Shown piece after piece: positions 1 to 4,198 of a stretch of 7,178 nt of DNA. Position 1 is the first letter of the stretch. Each line of letters begins with the position of its first letter. The stretch lies in NCBI GenBank assembly GCA_947174215.1, contig CAMWIB010000054.1, positions 1-7,178 on the forward strand, in the 5' to 3' direction. The translations under genes were made by a program, and so were the position numbers. The notes beneath the pieces were generated by a model. It searched no databases. It saw only the letters and a list, made by a program, of their open reading frames with translations, and was not told where the DNA came from. The DNA comes from an uncultured Clostridia bacterium (GTDB taxonomy: Bacteria > Bacillota > Clostridia > Christensenellales > CAG-917).

Positions 1-297
1 TTCCGCCTGCCCTAAGTCGGGGCGATTTCCGCTTCCTTTCCCGAGTGTTCCCGCATGCGAGTATTGCGATACGAGAAGTATTTCGCCGCCTGCCTGTTTT
101 ATACTCAAATTCATTTTGCCATTTTCGTCACGGAATACGCGTAGGTTTGACAGCTTGCGGGCAAAGTATTCCGCTTGGGCTTCGGTGTCGCCCTTCGTAA
201 TTCCAAGGAATACCGTAAGTCCGCTTGGGATACTGCTTATCAGCTTTCCGTCTACGGATAGCTTTGATTCAAATGTGCGTTGAATGAGCGCTCTCAT
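1..297 (-). CDS. dtd: D-aminoacyl-tRNA deacylase, N-terminal 99 residues (cut by window edge)
   Basis: DTD hydrolyses D-amino acids (and mischarged glycine) from tRNA in the cytoplasm. The visible part starts MRALIQRTFESKLSVDG and carries the family's KMNLS segment (residues 61-65), aligning without gaps with the remembered E. coli protein up to residue 80. The usual SQFTL signature reads SQYSH here (77-81), so the position of the classic Thr-80 is Ser, and the following loop to the conserved RP is two residues longer. The C-terminal third, with the Gly-cisPro motif that reads chirality, lies beyond position 1, about 50 residues if the length is normal. The ATG at 297-295 is preceded by a GGAGAAA ribosome binding site. 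It lies 26 bp downstream of the methyltransferase stop, so the two are probably cotranscribed. Family assignment is secure; the motif change is seen directly. Confidence 0.93.
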   Translation of the reverse strand, partial: MRALIQRTFESKLSVDGKLISSIPSGLTVFLGITKGDTEAQAEYFARKLSNLRVFRDENGKMNLSIKQAGGEILLVSQYSHAGTLGKGSGNRPDLGQAE

Positions 298-323
298 ATA
301 TTTTCTCCGTTATTGTTGTCGTT

Positions 324-1481
324 TTAGATTTTTTTGCGACTGTCTTGCGGCAGTGGTGCAAGGTATTGATAGAAATTGCATTCGAGTTGGCTGTTGTACA
401 GCTTGCGTACCTTGTCAGCTCTTTTGCCGAAATGCTTTTCAAAGCCTACGTGCGAGGTGATGACGTACACGCACCAGTCGTTCATTTTCTTGCATACGGC
501 TCCGAAATCGCGGTACAGCGCTTCGACCTCTCCATTTTGCATAAGCCTTTCTCCGTATGGCGGATTTGTGACTATCACGCCGCGCGGACGGTGTGACGAG
601 AGGTTGTGCATATCCGCAACTTGCAGGTGAATGTTGTGAGCAACTCCCGCGCGCTCGGCGTGCTTCATTGCAAGCTGTATTGCGTCGGGGTTTATATCAA
701 AGCCGCTTATTTGCAGTTGCACGTCGCGGCGTATGAGCTGTTCGGCTTCCTGCTGTACTTCGCCGCGTACGCTCGGTGCGCCGTAAAAGCTTTCACAGGC
801 AAAGCTTCTGTTCATACCGCTTGCTATATTCAAGCCCATAAGCGCGGCTTCAATCGGGATAGTACCCGAGCCGCAGAACGGGTCTATCAGAGGTCTGTCC
901 GGCTTCCAAACTGATAGACTCAGCATTGCGCTTGCAAGCGTTTCGCGCAGGGGCGCGTCGCCGAGATAGGTTCTGTATCCGCGTTTATGCAAGCCGTCGC
1001 CCGACGTGTCAAGCGTAATGGTTGCAATATCGTCGGTGATAGAAACCTCTATATTGTAAGGCGTGCCGCTTTCGGGTAGCTCGGCTATGTGATAGGCGCG
1101 TTGCATAGAGGATATGATTGCTTTTTTCGAGATTGACTGAATTGAACGAAGCGCAAACAGCTTGCTTTTTTGCGATTTGGCTTCGACGATAATTCTTGCG
1201 TCCTTCGGCAGAATGTCCTGCCAGCGTATTGATTGTACGCTGTCAAACAGCTCGTCAAAGCTTTCCGCGTGGCAGGTGCCAAGCACTATGCGGACTCTGT
1301 TTGCTGTGCGAAGAAATACGTTTGCGCGCACTACGTCCTTGAAGGTGCCGTCAAAGCATATGCGACCGTAGCTCGCGCCCGACGGAGTGTAGCCCAAAGT
1401 AAGAAGCTCACGTTTTACAACCGCTTCTATTCCGCTTGCCGCCGCAACCTCAATTTTAAGCTGTCCGTCAAAAATGCTCAT
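324..1481 (-). CDS. THUMP-domain class I SAM-dependent RNA methyltransferase (YpsC/RlmL family)
   Basis: A probable N2-guanine methyltransferase acting on 23S rRNA, in the family of B. subtilis YpsC and the RlmL half of E. coli RlmKL. The 385-residue length matches the stand-alone Gram-positive form. Residues about 45-160 look like the THUMP RNA-binding domain, followed by HKRGYR (166-171), typical of this family. The Rossmann catalytic domain shows the SAM-binding DPFCGSGT (200-207), an acidic FDINPDA segment (261-267) at the expected second SAM contact, and the catalytic NPPYGERL (306-313), the N-methyltransferase [N/D]PPY motif. The ATG at 1481-1479 is the first in frame; its ribosome binding site is weak (GGTG). 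A promoter candidate lies about 45-73 bp upstream. It is the first gene of a minus-strand pair with dtd. The exact target guanine cannot be read from the sequence. Confidence 0.93.
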   Translation of the reverse strand: MSIFDGQLKIEVAAASGIEAVVKRELLTLGYTPSGASYGRICFDGTFKDVVRANVFLRTANRVRIVLGTCHAESFDELFDSVQSIRWQDILPKDARIIVEAKSQKSKLFALRSIQSISKKAIISSMQRAYHIAELPESGTPYNIEVSITDDIATITLDTSGDGLHKRGYRTYLGDAPLRETLASAMLSLSVWKPDRPLIDPFCGSGTIPIEAALMGLNIASGMNRSFACESFYGAPSVRGEVQQEAEQLIRRDVQLQISGFDINPDAIQLAMKHAERAGVAHNIHLQVADMHNLSSHRPRGVIVTNPPYGERLMQNGEVEALYRDFGAVCKKMNDWCVYVITSHVGFEKHFGKRADKVRKLYNSQLECNFYQYLAPLPQDSRKKI

Positions 1482-1525
1482 TATGCACCAAATCGTATGA
1501 TTTCTTGTGAATGTATATCATATTT

Positions 1526-1554
1526 AGGATACACCAAATGCACCTGACAGTCAA
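1526..1554 (-). promoter_or_regulatory. sigma-A-type promoter for the methyltransferase-dtd pair
   Basis: On the minus strand TTGACT (1554-1549) and TATCCT (1531-1526) are separated by exactly 17 bp, matching 5/6 and 4/6 of the vegetative consensus. Transcription would begin near 1519, about 38 nt before the ATG. It lies back to back with the plus-strand promoter at 1572-1600. Identified by eye only. Confidence 0.5.
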
Positions 1555-1556
1555 TC

Positions 1557-1564
1557 GAGCGCTC
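1557..1564. promoter_or_regulatory. GAGCGCTC palindrome between divergent -35 boxes
   Basis: A perfect 8-bp palindrome sits 2 bp from the minus-strand -35 box and 7 bp from the plus-strand -35 box, where one bound protein could affect both promoters. The same GAGCGCTCT also occurs at 286-294 inside the first codons of dtd, so the match may be chance. No regulator is recognised. Confidence 0.25.
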
Positions 1565-1571
1565 TAAATAC

Positions 1572-1600
1572 TTGAAACGGATATGGGTATCGGTTATAAT
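1572..1600 (+). promoter_or_regulatory. sigma-A-type promoter for the phosphatase-AlkD operon
   Basis: TTGAAA (1572-1577) and a perfect TATAAT (1595-1600) are separated by 17 bp, the best vegetative promoter match in the window. Transcription would start near 1607, leaving a leader of about 130 nt before the phosphatase ATG. Confidence 0.7.
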
Positions 1601-1646
1601 TGTATTGTGATAGTTGGTGTAATCGTTAAAATTGTTTAATGCTATC

Positions 1647-1706
1647 GCTAAGCTGATATGGATAAGAGAAATTGCAGATTTTGCTAAACTGATATGAATA
1701 AGCGAA
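1647..1706 (+). repeat. 24-bp imperfect direct repeat in the phosphatase leader
   Basis: The copies at 1647-1670 and 1683-1706 both begin GCTAARCTGATATGRATAAG and match at 21 of 24 positions, with a 36-bp period. The 12 bp between copies are not obviously repeated after the second. They fall inside the predicted untranslated leader, ending 20 bp before the AAGGAG ribosome binding site. They could be a local duplication or paired binding sites; no known element is recognised. Confidence 0.6.
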
Positions 1707-1737
1707 CTGTAAAATCAGCTAAATTAAGGAGAGATGT

Positions 1738-2199
1738 ATGTATAGAATTATGTTTGTCTGCCTTGGGAATATTTGCCGCTCGGCTATGGCGGAGTGCATT
1801 ATGACGGATATCGTCAAGCGTAGGGGGCTTGATAGCGCGTTTTATATCGATTCTGCGGGAACGTCCTCCGAGGAAGATGGCAACGGCATATATCCTGCCG
1901 CGGCACGCAAGCTGAAAGAGATGGGCGTACCGCTTTTGTCGCACCGCGCAAAGCAGTTGACAAGGGACGACTACGATAAGTTCGATTTCATTTTTTGTAT
2001 GGAACAACGCAACGTGGATTCCGCAAAGCGCATATTCGGCGGCGATAAGGACGGCAAAGTGATGAGATTGTTAGACATAACCGACAATCCGCGCAATATT
2101 GCCGACCCGTGGTGGACGGGCGATTTCGACAGGGCGTATGCGGATATAGTTGAGGGCTGTGAGCTTGCGCTTGATTACGTTTCGCGCTCGGCGCAGTAA
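1738..2199 (+). CDS. Low-molecular-weight protein tyrosine phosphatase
   Basis: A cytoplasmic phosphatase that hydrolyses phosphotyrosine (in some members phosphoarginine) through a cysteinyl-phosphate intermediate. Its 153 residues match the usual family length. The P-loop is CLGNICRS, residues 8-15, with nucleophile Cys-8 and phosphate-binding Arg-14. The SAGTSS segment (39-44) and HRAKQLT (69-75) are typical, and the general-acid loop is ADPWW with Asp-123. All catalytic residues are present. The start at 1738 follows AAGGAG (1726-1731) with 6 bp spacing; an out-of-frame ATG at 1734 is not used. No capsule or arginine-kinase genes are nearby to show its substrate. It is the first gene of a likely two-gene operon with the AlkD-like gene, 44 bp downstream. 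Wzb/YwlE-like alternatives cannot be separated by eye. Confidence 0.95.
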   Translation: MYRIMFVCLGNICRSAMAECIMTDIVKRRGLDSAFYIDSAGTSSEEDGNGIYPAAARKLKEMGVPLLSHRAKQLTRDDYDKFDFIFCMEQRNVDSAKRIFGGDKDGKVMRLLDITDNPRNIADPWWTGDFDRAYADIVEGCELALDYVSRSAQ

Positions 2200-2208
2200 T
2201 ATCTGCGC
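2191..2208 (+). other. Intercistronic hairpin over the phosphatase stop codon
   Basis: GCGCAG (2191-2196) and CTGCGC (2203-2208) form a perfect 6-bp GC-rich stem, with the TAA stop in the 6-nt loop. The nearest T run (2226-2232) is about 17 bp further on, too far for a standard terminator. It may be an RNA-stability or partial-termination element between the two genes. Confidence 0.4.
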
Positions 2209-2243
2209 AGTGATAAGTGATAAAAGTTTTTTGATAGGTGGTT

Positions 2244-2942
2244 ATGGATTACATTTTTGATGTTTTAAGAAAGCACTCTGATGAGAAGTTTGCGGACTTT
2301 CAGGCAAAGCTGATTCCGACGGTTGAAAGAAAGAGTATTATAGGTGTGCGTACTCCCGAGATACGCGCGCTTGCAAAGCAGTTGCGTGCGGACGGTGAGT
2401 TTTGCAAAAACGTGTTGCCTGCTTTTCTGAAAGAATTGCCGCATACCTACTTTGATGAAAGCGTTCTGCACGGAGAGCTTATATCGCTTGAAAAGGATTT
2501 TGAAGTTACACTTAATCTAATAGAGGAGTTCCTGCCTTATATAGACAACTGGGCGGTGTGTGACATTCTTTCGCCAAAGGTATTTGCAAAGCATAAAAGC
2601 GAGCTGTTTGAAAGAATATGCGTATGGCTTAAAAGTGACGAGGTGTATACAGTGCGTTTTGGTTTGGATATGCTAATAAAGCATTTTCTTGACGGCGAGT
2701 TTGAAGTCAGTCATCTTGAAATGGTGAGAGTGGCAAATGGCGACGACTACTATATCAAGATGGCAAAGGCTTGGTACTATTCGTTTGCGTTTATCAAGCA
2801 CTATGATGAAACGCTTGAATACTTCAAAACCGCGCCCATCGATAAGTGGATTTTCAAAAAGTCCATTCAGAAATCAAAAGAGAGTTTCAGAATAAGCGAA
2901 GAGCAGAAGAACGAGTTGAAAGAGTTATTAAAACACGAATAG
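2244..2942 (+). CDS. AlkD-like HEAT-repeat DNA alkylation repair glycosylase
   Basis: A member of the DNA alkylation repair family, which excises cationic 3-methyl and 7-alkyl purines without base flipping. The all-helical sequence of 232 residues fits the family length. It has the N-terminal IIGVRTPEIRALAK segment, then DNWAVCDIL (Trp-103 and Asp-107 from the ATG), VRFGLDML (Arg-138) and KAWYYSF (Trp-177). These correspond in order and nearly in spacing to Trp-109, Asp-113, Arg-148 and Trp-187 of B. cereus AlkD, so it is probably active. I prefer the ATG at 2244, which has AGGTGG just upstream although closely spaced. A GTG at 2238 would add two residues but has no ribosome binding site. It probably shares the phosphatase promoter. 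The last codons lie in the first of three related small palindromes. Confidence 0.92.
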   Translation: MDYIFDVLRKHSDEKFADFQAKLIPTVERKSIIGVRTPEIRALAKQLRADGEFCKNVLPAFLKELPHTYFDESVLHGELISLEKDFEVTLNLIEEFLPYIDNWAVCDILSPKVFAKHKSELFERICVWLKSDEVYTVRFGLDMLIKHFLDGEFEVSHLEMVRVANGDDYYIKMAKAWYYSFAFIKHYDETLEYFKTAPIDKWIFKKSIQKSKESFRISEEQKNELKELLKHE

Positions 2943-3106
2943 TGTTCTAAATGGTAATATTTTACCTGATTTGGTTTTTATTCTTTTTGGAGCAAAAAGG
3001 TTTGAACTTTTGTAAAAATCTTCTAAATTCCGCATTATAGAACACGAACCGTGTATTATTTTGATAAAATTGGCGGATTTTCGCCATATAAAACACGATA
3101 GGTGTT
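2932..3106. repeat. Three copies of a small AACACGAnnnGTGTT palindrome
   Basis: The copies are AACACGAATAGTGTT (2932-2946, overlapping the AlkD stop), AACACGAACCGTGTA (3041-3055) and AACACGATAGGTGTT (3092-3106). Each is a 4-5 bp stem with a 5-nt centre starting GA. In the second the centre pairs further (ACACG/CGTGT); the third is enlarged to 14 bp. Starts are 109 and 51 bp apart. They could be a dispersed palindromic repeat, RNA stem-loops or operators. No named family is recognised. Confidence 0.55.
2953..2988 (+). terminator. Weak terminator candidate after the AlkD-like gene
   Basis: GGTAA (2953-2957) and TTACC (2962-2966) form a 5-bp stem with a 4-nt loop, followed within 10 nt by a T-rich stretch (2975-2988). 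The stem is short and AT-rich. A second weak hairpin, CTTTTT/AAAAAG (2983-2988 with 2994-2999), follows. Termination could occur here or at 3083-3115. Confidence 0.3.
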
Positions 3107-3115
3107 TTATATGGC
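3083..3115. terminator. 14-bp perfect inverted repeat, possible bidirectional terminator
   Basis: GCCATATAAAACAC (3083-3096) pairs perfectly with 3102-3115 around the loop GATAG. It is followed by TATTTT on the plus strand, giving a weak terminator tail. A smaller stem, TGGCG/CGCCA (3071-3075 with 3082-3086), shares bases 3083-3086, so the two cannot fully coexist. This is the longest perfect stem in the window. Confidence 0.45.
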
Positions 3116-3660
3116 TATTTTGAGGTTTGAGGACGAGAGTGGCAAGTCTGACTGCGTCATACAGCTTTGTGAATGCGTTAAGTTAAAGTTTGAAGCAGTA
3201 ATGATTATTGTCAGCGTCTGATATTGATTGTATGTCTAACATCGGCGACTGGCGGTGAAACAGACCATAAGGATTGTTATGCAAATGGTATATAAAGTGC
3301 GTTTTCAACTTGATTTTGTCCCACAGGGTTGCTTCGCGTGTGCGCCGCTTACGCTCATTTTGGTAGAGTAACGACAGTACCATTCTGAAAAGCACAATGT
3401 TAAATAAGATGATGATTTATTGCATTCTATCTACGCTTATACCAAAGACGTTATATGTGGCAGGGATATATGGAGGCTATCGAGCAAAGCAGATTTATCT
3501 GGTTTTATCTGGGAGGGGGATAAATAATATAATCCGAAGTTATTCATTTTTATGCCGATTTACGCTTAAATCATAATTTTTTACAGTTGTATTAAATTTT
3601 TTAATCTTAAATTTTATTAAGAAATGACATAATTTATATAAATATTTCCTTATAATTAGG
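3116..3660. other. Gene-poor intergenic stretch, no recognised content
   Basis: I see no supported gene, tRNA, rRNA, CRISPR array or insertion sequence. Short open frames exist on both strands but lack ribosome binding sites and familiar products. The first part (3116-3400) has mixed composition that could be decayed coding sequence. From about 3535 it is strongly AT-rich, with a TCTTAA/TTAAGA hairpin (3605-3610 with 3617-3622). An isolated TATAAT at 3651-3656 has no acceptable -35 box. Confidence 0.5.
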
Positions 3661-3677
3661 CGTAAAATTGCGCTTTA

Positions 3678-3684
3678 TTCGACA
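3678..3684 (-). promoter_or_regulatory. Spo0A-box-like heptamer 1
   Basis: Read on the minus strand this is TTGTCGAA including one flanking base, an exact match to the Spo0A-box core TGTCGAA. It lies about 84-90 bp upstream of the predicted start near 3768 and exactly 20 bp from the second copy. Confidence 0.45.
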
Positions 3685-3697
3685 ATTTGTATTATTT

Positions 3698-3711
3698 TTC
3701 GACACATCGAA
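3698..3711 (-). promoter_or_regulatory. Spo0A-box-like heptamer 2 inside a small palindrome
   Basis: The heptamer TTCGACA (3698-3704, TGTCGAA on the minus strand) begins a palindrome TTCGA-CACA-TCGAA spanning 3698-3711. It is 64-70 bp upstream of the predicted transcription start, in the zone where activators commonly bind, and 20 bp from heptamer 1, close to two helical turns. Confidence 0.45.
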
Positions 3712-3732
3712 GATAGGTGCGCAAAAAAAGTG

Positions 3733-3761
3733 TACACAAAATAATATTTTTGTGCTATGAT
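3733..3761 (+). promoter_or_regulatory. Extended -10 promoter candidate upstream of the ABC transporter
   Basis: TACACA (3733-3738, 4/6 of the -35 consensus) and TATGAT (3756-3761, 5/6) are spaced 17 bp, with the extended -10 dinucleotide in TGC (3753-3755). The -35 overlaps the 8-bp palindrome GTGTACAC (3730-3737). Transcription would start near 3768 and read towards the transporter. Confidence 0.4.
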
Positions 3762-3833
3762 AACTATAATCTATGGAGCAATGTAAGTCCATTGCGCTTC
3801 AAAATATGCCATTTTGGAGTGCGCCCGACTTGT

Positions 3834-3840
3834 TTCGACA
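3834..3840 (-). promoter_or_regulatory. Spo0A-box-like heptamer 3
   Basis: A third exact TTCGACA (TGTCGAA on the minus strand) lies about 67 bp downstream of the predicted start. If real, binding here would more likely repress or block elongation. It also overlaps the candidate structured RNA. Confidence 0.3.
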
Positions 3841-4120
3841 GACCGAAATTGCGATATATGCAATAAATTACGGTTTGTTCCCCCAAAATATTGGGGTTGA
3901 TACGCATCAGATACGGTGCTTTTCGAAACAGAAATGCTGATATATAATGAGTTTTACGCAAAATATAGCGGTTTTGACTCAGACAGCGTTCGGGATAGAT
4001 ATGAATACCGCGTGCTAATATAGCCGCCCTATATATAATATAACAATAAACAATAAGACTAAGGGTGTTTGTGGTTTTGTAGCCTATCTTTTGGGGTAAC
4101 AAGATTTATTTGGACTTAGA

Positions 4121-4154
4121 ATTCGTGTTTTTATAGCGGAAATACGTGTTTTTT
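4121..4154 (+). repeat. Two CGTGTTTTT direct repeats 21 bp apart before the transporter
   Basis: CGTGTTTTT occurs at 4124-4132 and 4145-4153, starts 21 bp apart, about two helical turns. The first, ATTCGTGTTTTTATA (4121-4135), matches the reverse complement of the half-site at 2926-2940 at 14 of 15 positions, linking it to the palindrome family at 2932-3106. Possible regulator half-sites; no regulator is recognised. Confidence 0.4.
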
Positions 4155-4198
4155 GCTCTCATGATACGCTAAATATGATATCAGCGAGGGCATTTTTT
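4155..4198 (+). promoter_or_regulatory. Hairpin enclosing the transporter Shine-Dalgarno sequence, with a terminator-like T tract
   Basis: GCTCTC (4155-4160) pairs with GAGGGC (4186-4191, one G-U pair). After a small internal loop, TGATA (4162-4166) pairs with TATCA (4179-4183) around a 12-nt loop. GAGGG (4186-4190) is the ribosome binding site of the ATG at 4199, so the fold would hide it. The stem is followed directly by ATTTTTT (4192-4198), so it also has the shape of an intrinsic terminator or attenuator. Antiterminator pairing was not established. Confidence 0.4.

Larger units (their letters stand above)
3768..4198 (+). ncRNA. Candidate structured leader RNA or small RNA upstream of the transporter
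   Basis: No gene is convincing here, and if the promoter at 3733-3761 is used this is a leader of about 430 nt. Hairpins seen by eye are GCAATG/CATTGC (3778-3783 with 3790-3795) and AAAAT/ATTTT (3801-3815). A two-part stem follows: ACCG/CGGT (3842-3845 with 3871-3874) around ATTGC/GCAAT (3848-3852 with 3860-3864). Then come CCCCAA/TTGGGG with an AATA loop (3881-3896) and TGAGT/ACTCA enclosing CGC/GCG (3948-3981). It resembles no riboswitch class I know; T-box and other familiar consensus motifs are absent. Whether it is one leader, an independent RNA or chance folding is open. Confidence 0.25.

Noticed and set aside
345..914. Plus-strand open frames opposite the methyltransferase
   Set aside because: They are shadows of the gene carrying the SAM-binding and NPPY motifs on the minus strand.
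1607..1639. Tiny GTG-started leader peptide (about 10 residues) in the phosphatase leader
   Set aside because: It would begin essentially at the predicted transcription start, leaving no room for ribosome binding.
3111..3220. Plus-strand 35-codon frame beginning MAILRFEDESGKS
   Set aside because: Its ATG lies in the right arm of the 14-bp hairpin with no ribosome binding site; too short to support.
3183..3395. Minus-strand 70-codon open frame
   Set aside because: It has a GTG start with no ribosome binding site and no familiar motif; it could at most be a decayed gene.
3397..3576. Plus-strand 59-codon open frame beginning MLNKMMIYCILS
   Set aside because: There is no good ribosome binding site or recognisable family, and its end runs into AT-rich non-coding DNA; length alone is not support.
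3764..4102. Minus-strand 112-codon open frame in the transporter upstream region
   Set aside because: It starts with TTG without a ribosome binding site, is unusually rich in Tyr, Ile and Arg, shows no recognisable domain and overlaps the structured stretch. Comparative evidence could change this.
4175..4198. Upstream in-frame ATG adding MISARAFF to the transporter
   Set aside because: No ribosome binding site precedes it, it lies in the loop of the hairpin, and the ATG at 4199 has GAGGG at good spacing and gives the usual family N-terminus.
2943..4198. tRNA, rRNA, CRISPR array or insertion-sequence remnant in the long gap
   Set aside because: No cloverleaf, regularly spaced repeat array, paired terminal inverted repeats or transposase motif was found by eye.
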